Of a DNA stretch of 64,000 bases, positions 35,568 through 44,419 are shown piece after piece. Origin of the DNA: Alphaproteobacteria bacterium (GTDB lineage Bacteria > Pseudomonadota > Alphaproteobacteria > JAJFFI01); assembly GCA_030066595.1 (NCBI GenBank), contig JASJBI010000060.1, positions 1 through 64,000 of the forward strand, read 5' to 3'. The translations under genes were made by a program, and so were the position numbers. How positions within the stretch are numbered: the stretch's first letter is position 1; each line of letters starts with the position of its first letter. The notes below the pieces were generated by a model. That model was not told the DNA's origin, searched no databases, and saw nothing but the letters and a program-made list of their open reading frames with translations.

Positions 35568-36826
35568 GCGTCGGCGGTCTGCAACTCCCGCGGCACGACG
35601 ATCTCGATCTCGGCCATGGCGGCGAACGGTACCTGCCAGGCCAGCACCGACTGGCTTTGCCCCTTGACCGCCGCCGGCGGCAGGGTGATGTCGCGGGGCT
35701 GGATCAGATCCAGGAGACCCGGATCCTGCGCCCGGACCATCTGACAGGTCTGGTCATCCATGAGCAGGCCGTCGACCTCGGCGTTCTGCTCGAGCCTGGC
35801 GGCCAGATTGATCGTGTCGCCAAAGAACGAGACCTCGATCTCGTCCTGTCCGATGTCGAGAATCCAGAGCTCTCCCGAGCAGATGCCGACCCGCGTGCCG
35901 GTGTCGATCGCGTTGTCCAGATCCGCTGACAGGCGGCCGAGCGCATCCTCGCCGAGCGCAATGAGGTCGCGGGCGAAGGCGATGGCGCGCATGGGCGCGC
36001 TCTTGCTCATATAGGGGTAATTGAAGATCGCCAGGACCGCGTCGCCGATGAACTTGTCGAGCACGCCGCCATGGCGCCAGACGAGCTCCCGCGCGCGGCG
36101 GTAATAGCCCGACATGACGCGTTTGAGCGGCTCCTCGCCGGCCATCGTCACCAAGGTCGAGAAGTTCTTGAGATCCGACAGCACGACGGTCACGTCCTCG
36201 ATATGCCCGCCGATCAGCAGTTGCTCGTCAAGCGGCCGCGCCTTGCGCCGGAGTCGCTGGATGGTCGAGAACGGGAACTGGCGCTTGAGCGTCAGGTATT
36301 CCGGCGGGATCTCGGTGATCCGCCGCCGGGCCGCGCTGATCACTTGAGAGAGATCGCCGGATGGCGATGCCGTCGGCGTCGGCTCGTCGAGATACTTCTC
36401 GAGATGCGTGGTCATGGCCGCGATCTGCAGCCCGTCCAGGGTCTCGGGCCGGGTCAGGTCGATGCCGCTGCCCAGGCCCAGCGCATCCGACACCTCCGTG
36501 CCACCGAGCCAGTCCGTCTGCACCGGCACGCCCTTGAAGGTGCGGCCGAACATGGCCTTCTGCATGCGCCCGGGACTCTTGGGCGTGATCAGCAGGAAGC
36601 GGGCCAGGTCGTCGCTCGCATATTTCAAGTGGTCGGCGATGTCTGCGAGCGTTCCGCTCGGCGGTTTGTCCGCGCTCACGCGGATCGCCGTGCGCCGGCC
36701 GGCCCGGTCTTCGAACATGAAGTCGAACGGGCGGCGCTTGCGCAGGAGTGTGGCGGGCTGGAATCCGCCAGCGCTCAACAGCGTGCTGACGGCCTGGCGG
36801 AACAGCTCGGGGTGGATTGCGCCCAT
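35564..36826 (-). CDS. class III adenylate/guanylate cyclase with unassigned N-terminal domain
   Basis: A 420-residue soluble protein. The C-terminal cyclase homology domain is intact: metal-binding Asp218 in VVLSDLKNF, Asp262 in DKFIGDAVLAIF with purine-specifying Lys258, and Asn340/Arg344 in GDTINLAARLE, with Ser333 at the second purine position, which is consistent with ATP use. Residues 1-120 form a separate alpha/beta domain that I do not recognise; its FDFMFED and TAIRVSADK strands recall a PD-(D/E)xK-like core without a full active site. A helical linker (~150-200) joins them. The ATG at 36826 is used; a GTG three codons upstream is possible. Confidence 0.87.
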   Translation of the reverse strand: MGAIHPELFRQAVSTLLSAGGFQPATLLRKRRPFDFMFEDRAGRRTAIRVSADKPPSGTLADIADHLKYASDDLARFLLITPKSPGRMQKAMFGRTFKGVPVQTDWLGGTEVSDALGLGSGIDLTRPETLDGLQIAAMTTHLEKYLDEPTPTASPSGDLSQVISAARRRITEIPPEYLTLKRQFPFSTIQRLRRKARPLDEQLLIGGHIEDVTVVLSDLKNFSTLVTMAGEEPLKRVMSGYYRRARELVWRHGGVLDKFIGDAVLAIFNYPYMSKSAPMRAIAFARDLIALGEDALGRLSADLDNAIDTGTRVGICSGELWILDIGQDEIEVSFFGDTINLAARLEQNAEVDGLLMDDQTCQMVRAQDPGLLDLIQPRDITLPPAAVKGQSQSVLAWQVPFAAMAEIEIVVPRELQTADA

Positions 36827-36896
36827 GGCCGCCACTCTACCCAGGCGTCGCGGGGCGTCTCAACCATCGCGGCATCTCCGCCGCCGACCAGACCGA

Positions 36897-38327
36897 TCAG
36901 CGCCGCACGCGCACCCGGTAGGTGAGCTTGGTTTCGCCGCCGGCGGGGACCTTGAGCTTCCACTCGGCCCGGGCCGCACTCGTACGCCGGTGGGGCTCGC
37001 TCTCCGAGAGAATCGTCCATTGCCCGGGAATGCGCTCGATCACCCGCACGGTGGCCGGCTCGACGCCGCCGTTCCTGAGGGCGATTTCGAAGGTGCTCTC
37101 GAACACGTTCTTCTCCAGGCCCTCGCGGCTGTAGGCGATCTGGGTGCGCTCGGCCGAGAGGTCGAAGGCGCGGCCCAGGTTCAGGCGCATGGTCTCGCCG
37201 GCGGGCGTGTGGCCGACCCGGTCCTCGCCCAGAAAGATGCTGCCGCCGTCCGCCTGGTCCTGGTAGACCCGCAGCGTGCCCTGCGGCAGAGGCCGGCCCA
37301 GACCCGCCTCGCTCTTGTTGGCTAGGTTCAGCCAGACGCCGATGGCGGGTTTGCTGGGATCGGGGAGGCGGCCGGAGGAGACCATGCTGTCGAGCCGGTA
37401 CTCCTTTTCGACGGCGACGCCCGTCGCGGTGATCAGCGTCAGCTGCTTGCTTTGGTTTTCCGCCAGGGTGACCGGCCGTTCGATCTCGAAGAGATGCAGA
37501 TCGGCCGCCTTGCGGCTGGGCACGTCCCTGGGCGCCGCCTGGGCCCGCATCATGGCGCCGGCAACCTGCGGGCGCGGCATCGGCACCGGCCCAACCAGGT
37601 TCACGTCGCCCGCCGCCAGCCTGAGGCGCGCGTTCTCGTAGTCCGCGCCGCTGGTGTTGGCGATCGTCGCGTAGACCGTGAGGTCGAGCTGCTTTTCCGC
37701 TTCGTCCAGCCGGGCGACGTAGTTGGCCTGCCAGCCCAGCCCCCCGGTGAGGTAAGAGAGATCCACGGGCGCGGACGTCGCGGCGCGGCTCTCCAACAGC
37801 GCCACCAGCGTCGGCCGCGGGCGCAGATCCGTCGGCAGCGAATCGAACACCAGCCGGCCCGGCACGCCGGTCTCGATGCGGTCGCCGATGCGCAGCACGA
37901 CGCCGTCGGCGACGCTCAACACCTCGGCCTGCTCGGTCCGGTCCTCGCCGGTGGTCGGGTGCGTGCGCACGACCCGGACCGTGCGGCCCACCGAGCGGCG
38001 CAGCAGGGCCGCCGGGGTCAGCCGGTCGAACTCGAAGTTCTGCTCGATCACCTGGAGCGCGGCACTGTCGTTTGCCTTGCCGATGACCGCGGTCTCCGGC
38101 CGCAGCTGCGCGCTTACATCGGTAAAGGCGATGCGGTTGACGCCCCGCGCCAGGCTGACCTTGCGCTCATCACGCACCAGGGCAAGGCCGGCGTTGTAGA
38201 CCGTGAGGGCCAGGGCGCTGCGCTCGGCCTTGCCGATCGTCTTCTCGTCGTCGGCCGCGACCGTCGGCAGCGGGGCGAGCGTCAGGGCCGCGAGGATCGA
38301 CAGGATTGGGCCGGACAGGGGTCTCAT
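36897..38327 (-). CDS. secreted DUF4139 domain protein
   Basis: A 476-residue protein with an N-terminal signal peptide (ILSILAALTLAPLPTVA). The family's features are the N-terminal segment LALTVYNAGLALVRDERKVSL and, in the second half, the DUF4139 domain with LSYLTGGLGWQANYVA, the LPQGTLRVYQDQ motif, and the final IPGQWTILSESEPHRR and beta-rich end. The protein is predicted to be periplasmic and beta-rich; its activity is unknown. It stands between two unrelated genes, 71 bp after the start of the cyclase gene on the same strand. Confidence 0.86.
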   Translation of the reverse strand: MRPLSGPILSILAALTLAPLPTVAADDEKTIGKAERSALALTVYNAGLALVRDERKVSLARGVNRIAFTDVSAQLRPETAVIGKANDSAALQVIEQNFEFDRLTPAALLRRSVGRTVRVVRTHPTTGEDRTEQAEVLSVADGVVLRIGDRIETGVPGRLVFDSLPTDLRPRPTLVALLESRAATSAPVDLSYLTGGLGWQANYVARLDEAEKQLDLTVYATIANTSGADYENARLRLAAGDVNLVGPVPMPRPQVAGAMMRAQAAPRDVPSRKAADLHLFEIERPVTLAENQSKQLTLITATGVAVEKEYRLDSMVSSGRLPDPSKPAIGVWLNLANKSEAGLGRPLPQGTLRVYQDQADGGSIFLGEDRVGHTPAGETMRLNLGRAFDLSAERTQIAYSREGLEKNVFESTFEIALRNGGVEPATVRVIERIPGQWTILSESEPHRRTSAARAEWKLKVPAGGETKLTYRVRVRR

Positions 38328-38412
38328 TGGCAGGTCCTTCTGCTTTTCTTACCGGCCGCTCTCGGCCGTCCCGCCATCCGACGCGGCAATTGTGGCGAGG
38401 GCGCGGCGGCGC

Positions 38413-39018
38413 CTACACCGGCCGGCGCGCTTTCAATGCGGCCGTGAGCGTGCCGTCGTCGAGATAGTCCAGCTCGCCGCCGACCGGCACGCCATGGGCC
38501 AGGCGGGACAGCTTGGGCCGCACGTCTTCGGGCAAAGCGTCCAGACGGTCGGCGACGTAGTGGGCGGTGGTCTGGCCGTCAACCGTCGCCGAAAGCGCCA
38601 GAATGATCTCCTGCGTCTCCGGCCGTTCCGCGCGGGCGACCAGGCCGGCGATGTTCAGATCCTCGGGGCCGACGCCGTCGAGCGCCGAGAGGGTCCCGCC
38701 GATCACATGGTAGAGGCCGGCGAAGGACGCGGTCCGTTCGATCGCCCAGAGATCGGCCACGCCTTCGACGACGCAGACGACGCTCGGGTCGCGGCGCGGA
38801 TCGGCGCAGATCGAACAGGGAGAGTTGCTGTCCAGATTGCCGCAGGTGGCGCAGATCCGAATCTTGGCCGCGGCTTCGGCCATGGCGCGGGCCAGGGGGT
38901 CGAGCATGGCCTCGCGCCGCTCTATCAGGTGCAGCGCGGCCCGGCGCGCCGAGCGCGGGCCCAGCCCGGGCAGCTTGGCGAGCAGGGCGATCAGCCGTTC
39001 GATTTCCGGACCGGCCAT
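38413..39018 (-). CDS. recR: recombination protein RecR
   Basis: A 201-residue protein of the RecFOR pathway, loading RecA at gaps. Visible are the HhH motif ([17 protein letters not shown]), the zinc finger (CATCGN, CSIC), and the Toprim core ([35 protein letters not shown]). Start at ATG 39018 rather than TTG 39021. It follows the ybaB gene by 27 bp on the same strand. Confidence 0.96.
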   Translation of the reverse strand: MAGPEIERLIALLAKLPGLGPRSARRAALHLIERREAMLDPLARAMAEAAAKIRICATCGNLDSNSPCSICADPRRDPSVVCVVEGVADLWAIERTASFAGLYHVIGGTLSALDGVGPEDLNIAGLVARAERPETQEIILALSATVDGQTTAHYVADRLDALPEDVRPKLSRLAHGVPVGGELDYLDDGTLTAALKARRPV

Positions 39019-39045
39019 CAAAGGGGCTGCCGCGCGCCTCGCGGA

Positions 39046-39369
39046 TCAGAAGGGCAGGCCCATGCCCGGCGGCAGGTTCAGCCCGCCGGTGAGCTTGGAC
39101 ATTTCTTCCTGCATGCGCGCTTCGACCTTGGACTTGGCGTCGTTGAAGGCGGCAATGATCAGGTCCTCGAGCACCTGCGCGTCGTCCGGCTGCAGCAGGG
39201 ACGGCTCGATCTTGAGGCCGCGCATTTCCGCCTTGCCGTTCAGCGTGACCGTGACCAGGCCGCCGCCGGACGTACCTTCGATCTCGGCGCTGGCGAGCCG
39301 GTCCTGCAGCTCCTGCATCTTGGTCTGCATTTCCTGCGCCTGCTTGAGAAGGTTGCCGAGATTCTTCAT
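39046..39369 (-). CDS. ybaB: YbaB/EbfC nucleoid-associated protein
   Basis: A 107-residue DNA-binding dimer-forming protein. The N-terminal long helix (KNLGNLLKQAQEMQTKMQELQDRL), the sheet with GGGLVTVTLNGKAEMRGLKI and the ILAAFNDAK-like helix are as in the family, and the tail is the typical Gly-Leu-Pro-Pro stretch. It overlaps the dnaX stop by 4 bp, the common dnaX-ybaB-recR order. Confidence 0.95.
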   Translation of the reverse strand: MKNLGNLLKQAQEMQTKMQELQDRLASAEIEGTSGGGLVTVTLNGKAEMRGLKIEPSLLQPDDAQVLEDLIIAAFNDAKSKVEARMQEEMSKLTGGLNLPPGMGLPF

Positions 39370-41186
39370 GTCGATGTCTGCTCCTCGTTCTCGTCGTCGT
39401 CCATCGGCTCGGCCGGATCCGCATCGTGCAATCGGCGCACGCCGGTGATGGTTGCATCCGGGAACAACTCCAGCGCGGCCTTGACCAGCGGATGGCTGGC
39501 GGCCTCGGCGCGGTGCGCGGCTTCGGCAGCGCGCGCTTGCTCGGCCAGAGTCGCCTCGCCCGGTTCACCCGAGATACTGACCAGCCAACGCCGCCCGGTC
39601 CAGTCGCCCAGGGCCTTACCCAGCCGGCTGGCGAGGTCCGCGGGCGCGCCCGGCTCGGGTCGGAATTCGATCCGGCCCGGCTCGAAGCGGACCAGGTGGA
39701 CCTGTTCGCGAAGCTGCGCCGCCACAAGCGCTTCCCGCCGGCTGTCGAACAGTTGCGCCACCTCGGCGAAGCTCCGCGGGTCCGGCGTGTCGACCGATGC
39801 GGTCGGATCGTCCTGCGTTTCGGCCACGGGCACGGGCGGTTCTTCCGGGCCGGCGGCCGGGGCTGGTGCCAAGGCCGCATTTCCGGCCGTCTCCCCGCCC
39901 GCCGGAGCGGCCGTATCGCTCGATGCCGCGGCTGGCGCGGGGGCTGGGCCGCCCTGGGCGGCGATCTCCTTCACCAGATCGGCCGGCGACGGCAGGTCCG
40001 CGGCATAGGCCAGGCGGATCAGCACCATCTCCGCCGCCGTCAGCGGGTCGGGCGCCTGTTGCACCTCGCCGAGCCCCTTCATCAGCATCTGCCAAGCGCG
40101 GGTCAGGGTCGGCATGTCCAGGGCCTTGGCGATGTCGCGGCCACGCGCCCGTTCGGTCTCGGAGACCGCCGCGCTCTCGGCCGGATCCTCCATGATCTTG
40201 AGGCGGCTCAGCCAGTGGACCAGCTCTAAGAGGTCCTGCATCACCACGATCGGGTCGGCTCCGGAGCGGTACATCTCGCCGAGCAGATCGAGGGCGGGGG
40301 CAACGGCGCCACGCATGACGTGCTCGAACAAATCGATCACCAACGCCCGGTCTGCGAGGCCCAGCATGTCCCGCACCGCCTCGGCGTCCGCAGGCTTTTC
40401 GCCGCCATGGACGATCGCCTGGTCCAGAAGCGACAGGCCATCGCGCACCGAGCCGTCCGCCGCCCGGGCGATCAGCGCCAGCGCGCCGTCCCCGATCTGT
40501 GCCTGTTCCTTTTCCGCGACCGCGCGCAGATGTGCCGCCAATGTATCCTGGTCCACGCGGCGCAAATCGAACCGCTGACAGCGGGACAAGACGGTGACCG
40601 GCACTTTGCGGATCTCGGTCGTCGCGAACACGAACTTCACATGCTCGGGCGGTTCTTCGAGCGTCTTCAACAGCGCGTTGAACGCGTTCTTCGACAGCAT
40701 GTGCACTTCGTCGATGATATAGACCTTGAAGCGCGCCGTGACCGGACGGTAACGCACGCTGTCGATCACTTCGCGGATGTCGTCGACGCCGGTGCGTGAG
40801 GCGGCGTCCATCTCGATCACGTCGACGTGTCGGTCCTCGATGATCGCGCGACAGTGCTCGCAGACGCCGCAGGGCTCGATGGTCGGGTCGCCGGTGCCGT
40901 CCGGGCCGACGCAGTTCAGCGCCCGGGCGATGATCCGCGCCGTCGTCGTCTTGCCGACGCCGCGCACGCCGGTCAGGATGAACGCGTGCGCGACCCGCCC
41001 CCGCGCCATGGCGTTGGTCAGCACCCGCACCATCGCCTCCTGTCCGATCAGCTCGGCGAAGGTCAGCGGCCGGTATTTGCGCGCCAGCACGCGGTAAGGC
41101 GCGGGCGCGACGGCGTCTGCCGCTGCCCCCTCGCCGACGCGCTCCGACTTGGCGGTTTGGCTGTCTTCGGGTGTGTGTTCTGTCAT
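39366..41186 (-). CDS. dnaX: DNA polymerase III subunits gamma/tau
   Basis: A 606-residue clamp-loader ATPase. The AAA+ part starts near residue 32 (RVLARKYRPLTFAELIGQE), with the Walker A GVRGVGKTTTAR at 73-84, a zinc module (four Cys around CGVCEHC), Walker B IDEVHML and sensor LSRCQRFDLRR. A Pro/Ala-rich linker and the tau-type C-terminal domain (from about 500) follow. No A6G slippery heptamer was noticed, so a programmed frameshift to make gamma is not evident. Start is ATG at 41186; the open frame extends across the SRP RNA gene but that is not coding. Its ribosome site is weak. Confidence 0.95.
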   Translation of the reverse strand: MTEHTPEDSQTAKSERVGEGAAADAVAPAPYRVLARKYRPLTFAELIGQEAMVRVLTNAMARGRVAHAFILTGVRGVGKTTTARIIARALNCVGPDGTGDPTIEPCGVCEHCRAIIEDRHVDVIEMDAASRTGVDDIREVIDSVRYRPVTARFKVYIIDEVHMLSKNAFNALLKTLEEPPEHVKFVFATTEIRKVPVTVLSRCQRFDLRRVDQDTLAAHLRAVAEKEQAQIGDGALALIARAADGSVRDGLSLLDQAIVHGGEKPADAEAVRDMLGLADRALVIDLFEHVMRGAVAPALDLLGEMYRSGADPIVVMQDLLELVHWLSRLKIMEDPAESAAVSETERARGRDIAKALDMPTLTRAWQMLMKGLGEVQQAPDPLTAAEMVLIRLAYAADLPSPADLVKEIAAQGGPAPAPAAASSDTAAPAGGETAGNAALAPAPAAGPEEPPVPVAETQDDPTASVDTPDPRSFAEVAQLFDSRREALVAAQLREQVHLVRFEPGRIEFRPEPGAPADLASRLGKALGDWTGRRWLVSISGEPGEATLAEQARAAEAAHRAEAASHPLVKAALELFPDATITGVRRLHDADPAEPMDDDENEEQTST

Positions 41187-41225
41187 AGATGTCCGGCCGG
41201 CTTGCGGCCGTCCCGCCACGGCCGG

Positions 41226-41323
41226 GTGGGAGGCTGGACAGGCGACCCGAACGGAACTCGTTACGGCTGCTTCCTTCCGGACCTGACCGGGTTGGCGAGG
41301 CGTTCGCCCGCCGCCAACCTCCC
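41226..41323 (-). ncRNA. ffs: small signal recognition particle RNA (4.5S/ffs)
   Basis: The reverse complement holds the invariant SRP domain IV core: GGTCAGGTCCGG, the GGAA tetraloop, and AGCAGCC. Flanking arms pair: GGGAGGTTGG near the 5' end (about 41323) with CCAGCCTCCC near the 3' end (about 41228), with further pairing between. A -10-like TATACT is at 41330-41335 (minus strand), placing the start near 41323. The ends are approximate within a few bases. Location immediately upstream of dnaX is the common place in Alphaproteobacteria. It binds Ffh and targets ribosomes to the membrane. Confidence 0.93.
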
Positions 41324-41329
41324 GAGCCG

Positions 41330-41335
41330 AGTATA
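41330..41335 (-). promoter_or_regulatory. -10 element of the SRP RNA gene
   Basis: TATACT on the minus strand, 6-7 bp before the first base of the predicted RNA. A -35 candidate (TTGCGC, about 19 bp upstream) has a longer than ideal spacer, so only the -10 is firm. Confidence 0.6.
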
Positions 41336-41413
41336 TCAGGACTCGGGACCGCAGGCGCAAGGCGATTCCGGCCGCGATTGCGTGCGTCCGTTGCCTGTGC
41401 CACCGTGCGCGCC

Positions 41414-42328
41414 ATGAGCAAGCCGAACTTTTACGCCGGCGCCGCGCTCGACCGGGTGAGCCATCTGCGGCAGGACAGCGCCTGGGTCGAAGCCGTGCTG
41501 TCCAATCCGGAAACGCGCCTGGTTCCGGTCTGGCGCGCGAAGAACCTGTTCGTCGAGGAGGAGATCCCGCGCGCCGCCTTTCTCGATCTGGCCGAGCGGC
41601 TCGCGCTGATCGAGGCGGCGCTCGAGACGGTGCTGCTGGGACTCCATGAAGAGACCGCCTATGTGGCCCTGGACCTGTCGCACCTGGACATGCCGGACGA
41701 GCATCCGGAGATCCCCAACCGGGCGCGATTCCGCGACATCCGCGCCCATGGGCCCTTGCTCGACCGACAGGCGGGGGCGGTGCTGGCCTATGCCCGCGGC
41801 ATGCTCACCTGGCACCAGCGGCATCGTTTCTGCGGCGTCTGCGGCAGTCCCACGGAAAGCCGCCAGGCGGGCTTTCTGCGGGTCTGCAGCAACCCCGGCT
41901 GCGGCCACGAGCACCATCCCCGCACGGACCCCGCGGTGATCATGCTGGTCACCCATGGCGACCAGTGCCTCTTGGGCCGGCAGGCGGTCTGGCCGCCGGG
42001 CATGCACTCGACGCTCGCCGGGTTCGTCGAGCCCGGCGAGAGCCTGGAAGAGGCCGTCGCCCGCGAGGTCGCGGAGGAGTCCGGCATCCGCGTGACGGAC
42101 GTGCGCTACCGCTCGTCCCAGCCCTGGCCGTTTCCGTCCTCGATCATGCTCGGTTTTCACGCCAGGGCGGAGACCACCGAGATCCGCATCGACCCGGACG
42201 AGATCGAGGACGTGCGCTGGTTCTCGCGCGACTTCGTCCGCAACCACGTGCCGGACGACAGGTTTCGCACGCCGCGCAAGGACTCGATCGCCTGGCGCCT
42301 GATCGAGGAGTGGCTGGCGGGCGATTGA
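41414..42328 (+). CDS. nudC: NAD(+) diphosphatase / NAD-capped RNA hydrolase
   Basis: A 304-residue Nudix hydrolase. It has an N-terminal NUDIX-like domain, a zinc ribbon of four cysteines (CGVCG, then CSNPGC) near residue 140, and the Nudix box GFVEPGESLEEAVAREVAEE with downstream SQPWPFPSSIMLGF, the SQPWPFPxS motif specific to NudC. It removes NMN from NADH or the 5' NAD cap from RNA. ATG at 41414 chosen as the usual family start; the open frame begins 225 bp earlier across the SRP RNA gene. It is convergent with the pheA gene, 16 bp apart. Confidence 0.94.
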   Translation: MSKPNFYAGAALDRVSHLRQDSAWVEAVLSNPETRLVPVWRAKNLFVEEEIPRAAFLDLAERLALIEAALETVLLGLHEETAYVALDLSHLDMPDEHPEIPNRARFRDIRAHGPLLDRQAGAVLAYARGMLTWHQRHRFCGVCGSPTESRQAGFLRVCSNPGCGHEHHPRTDPAVIMLVTHGDQCLLGRQAVWPPGMHSTLAGFVEPGESLEEAVAREVAEESGIRVTDVRYRSSQPWPFPSSIMLGFHARAETTEIRIDPDEIEDVRWFSRDFVRNHVPDDRFRTPRKDSIAWRLIEEWLAGD

Positions 42329-42344
42329 AGAGCGCCGCCGCGCC

Positions 42345-43457
42345 TCAGCCCTGGCTGCGGAACGGGTGCGCCGGGTAGACGCCCAGCACCTTCATCTTGG
42401 TGGAGAAGTACTGCAGCTCGTCGAACGCCCGGTCGACGCGCTTGTCCGAGGGGTGGCCTTCGATCTCGGCGTAGAACTGGGCCACGGTGAAGCTCGCGTC
42501 GGTAATATAGCTCTCCAGCTTGGTGATGTTGATGCCGTTGGTGGCGAACCCGCCCAGCCCCTTGTAGAGGGCGGCCGGCACGCTGCGCACCTGGAACACG
42601 AAGCTGGTCATGGCCGGGCCGGCGTTGGGATCGGGCTCCTGGCGCAGGCGGGACATGATCACGAACCGGGTGGTGTTGCCGAGGCGGTCCTCGATGCGCG
42701 AGCGCAGGCTCATGAGCCCGTAGATCTCGCCGGACAGGCGGGACGCGATGGCGGCGATCGTGGGATCGCCGCGCTCGGCCACCTCCCGGGCTGCGCCTGC
42801 GGTGTCGGCCCGCGCGACCGGCTCGAGATCCAGCTCCTGGATCAGATGGCGGCACTGGGCCAGCGCCTGGGTGTGGCTGTAGACGGTCTTGAGCCCGTCG
42901 AGCGTGGCACCCTTGGGCGCCAGGAGATGGTGCTGCACCGGTTGGAAATGCTCGCCCACGATATAGAGGCCCGAGTCCGGCAGGAGGTGGTGGATGTCCG
43001 CGACCCGTCCGCCCAGCGCATTCTCGATCGGGATCATGCCGAGCCCGGCACGCCCCTGCTCCACCGCCGTGAAGGCATCCTCGAAGGTCTCGCAGGGCAG
43101 GGGCTCCAGCTCGGGATGAGCCTCCCGACAGGCGATGTGGGAGAAGGCGCCCGGAATGCCCTGATAGGCGATCGTGGTTGTGGCCGCTGCGCTCATGTCG
43201 TCTTGTCCTCTTTCGTGCCAAGCGATGGCTTGCCCCGCGGGCGTTGGCGTGCCGGCGGGGCCGTGGCCGAAGGCGAGCCATTCCGGCGTCGTGCCCAGGA
43301 CATCGGCGATGGCCGGCAGCCGCTTCCGGCCCGGCTCGGCCTTGCCGGTCTCCCAGCCGTTGACCGTCGGCTGTGACACGGCGACCGCCCGCGCCAGCTC
43401 CGCCTGGCTCAAGCCCGCCGCGCGGCGAAGCTGCCGAATCCGCGTGCCAAAAGTCAT
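42345..43457 (-). CDS. pheA: XRE-type HTH domain fused to prephenate dehydratase
   Basis: A 370-residue single reading frame. Residues 1-65 are a Cro/C1-type helix-turn-helix (QLRRAAGLSQAELARAVAVSQPTVNGWETGKAEPGR). After a linker, from residue ~92, comes a full prephenate dehydratase: IAYQGIPGAFSHIA, IPIENALGGRVADIHHLL, the TRF catalytic motif in NTTRFVIM, and an ACT domain (about 285-360, AALYKGLGGFATNGINITKLESY). Prephenate dehydratase makes phenylpyruvate for phenylalanine; the ACT domain binds Phe as feedback inhibitor. An in-frame ATG at 43196 (residue 88) with an AGAGG ribosome site could also give the enzyme alone, so one gene may yield both forms. Confidence 0.85.
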   Translation of the reverse strand: MTFGTRIRQLRRAAGLSQAELARAVAVSQPTVNGWETGKAEPGRKRLPAIADVLGTTPEWLAFGHGPAGTPTPAGQAIAWHERGQDDMSAAATTTIAYQGIPGAFSHIACREAHPELEPLPCETFEDAFTAVEQGRAGLGMIPIENALGGRVADIHHLLPDSGLYIVGEHFQPVQHHLLAPKGATLDGLKTVYSHTQALAQCRHLIQELDLEPVARADTAGAAREVAERGDPTIAAIASRLSGEIYGLMSLRSRIEDRLGNTTRFVIMSRLRQEPDPNAGPAMTSFVFQVRSVPAALYKGLGGFATNGINITKLESYITDASFTVAQFYAEIEGHPSDKRVDRAFDELQYFSTKMKVLGVYPAHPFRSQG

Positions 43458-43469
43458 CTTGATGATCGT

Positions 43470-43496
43470 TTTATCAGGATTGACTATAAATTATCA
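43470..43496 (-). promoter_or_regulatory. A+T-rich promoter/operator before the HTH-pheA gene
   Basis: The hexamer TTATCA occurs twice (43471-43476 and 43491-43496), exactly 20 bp apart, and TTTAT/ATAAA form an inverted pair (43470-43474, 43486-43490). The region is far more A+T-rich than the surroundings and lies 13 bp upstream of the start of the HTH-containing protein, so it may be its own binding site. A TATAGT on the minus strand may be the -10 element. Confidence 0.45.
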
Positions 43497-43543
43497 CATT
43501 TTCTGATTAAGACCGGCGGTGGACGCTCTTTATAGGACCAGCG

Positions 43544-44284
43544 TCAGCCGTCGGCAAGCATCCGTCGCGCGCGCTCCAGGTCGGCCGGCGTGTCGACACC
43601 GATGGGCGCGGCATCCACCCGCGCCACGGCGATCCGCATGCCGGCTTCGAGCGCGCGCAGCTGTTCGAGTTTCTCCCGCTGCTCGAGCCCGCTCGGAGGC
43701 AGCGCGACGAAGCGCGCCAGCGCCGCGCGCCGGAAGGCGTAGATGCCGATGTGGTGCCAGAGGGGACCCGCGCCCGAGGGGATGGCTGTGCGCGAGAAGT
43801 ACAGCGCGGGCGCGACGGTCGCACCCGGCGGAAAGGCGACCGCGACCTTGTTCACGCTGGTGTCGTCCCGCTCCGCCGGGTCGGTGATCTCGGCGACCAG
43901 CGTGGCGATGTCGATGCTCTCGTCCGCGAGCGGGTCAAGCACGGCGCGGATCTGCGCCGGCGGGATGGTCGGCAGGTCGCCTTGCAGGTTGACGACCACG
44001 TCATGGCTCTTCTCCGGGTCGACGGTCTCGACCGCCTCGTGGATCCGGTCTGAACCCGAAGCGAGATCCGGCCGGGTCAGCACCGACTCGCCGCCCGCCG
44101 CGTCGATGACCGCGGCGATCTCGGGCTCCGCCGCCGCGACCACCACCCGCCCGACACCGGCCTCGCACGCCCGCCGCCAAACGTGCACGATCATCGGCGT
44201 GCCGCCGATGTCGGCAAGCGGCTTGCCCGGCAAGCGGGTCGAGGCCATGCGGGCGGGAATCACGATGATGGGCGAAAGCGTCAT
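43544..44284 (-). CDS. kdsB: 3-deoxy-manno-octulosonate cytidylyltransferase
   Basis: A 246-residue nucleotidyltransferase activating KDO as CMP-KDO for lipopolysaccharide inner core. N-terminal VIPARMASTRLPGKPLADIGG binds CTP; VVNLQGDLPTIPP and HIGIYAFRRAAL are family motifs; the C-terminal IGVDTPADLERAR segment binds metal. ATG at 44284 is right after an unrelated upstream extension that has no family match. It is divergent from the cytochrome c gene. Confidence 0.96.
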   Translation of the reverse strand: MTLSPIIVIPARMASTRLPGKPLADIGGTPMIVHVWRRACEAGVGRVVVAAAEPEIAAVIDAAGGESVLTRPDLASGSDRIHEAVETVDPEKSHDVVVNLQGDLPTIPPAQIRAVLDPLADESIDIATLVAEITDPAERDDTSVNKVAVAFPPGATVAPALYFSRTAIPSGAGPLWHHIGIYAFRRAALARFVALPPSGLEQREKLEQLRALEAGMRIAVARVDAAPIGVDTPADLERARRMLADG

Positions 44285-44419
44285 GCGTGGTTGCGCGTGA
44301 TCAAATCGGTCTTGTCGCACGTCTTTGTGCGAGCGAGGCGCAGACAGTCTTGCAGATTTACAGCCGCGGGCCGAGCCGTTAATGTCCCGCGCGTCTCGGT
44401 ACGGGCACAGGGGGGCTTC

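Noticed and set aside
39366..41186. programmed frameshift in dnaX to make gamma
   Set aside because: No A-rich slippery heptamer followed by a stem-loop was seen; the frame is full-length tau-like.
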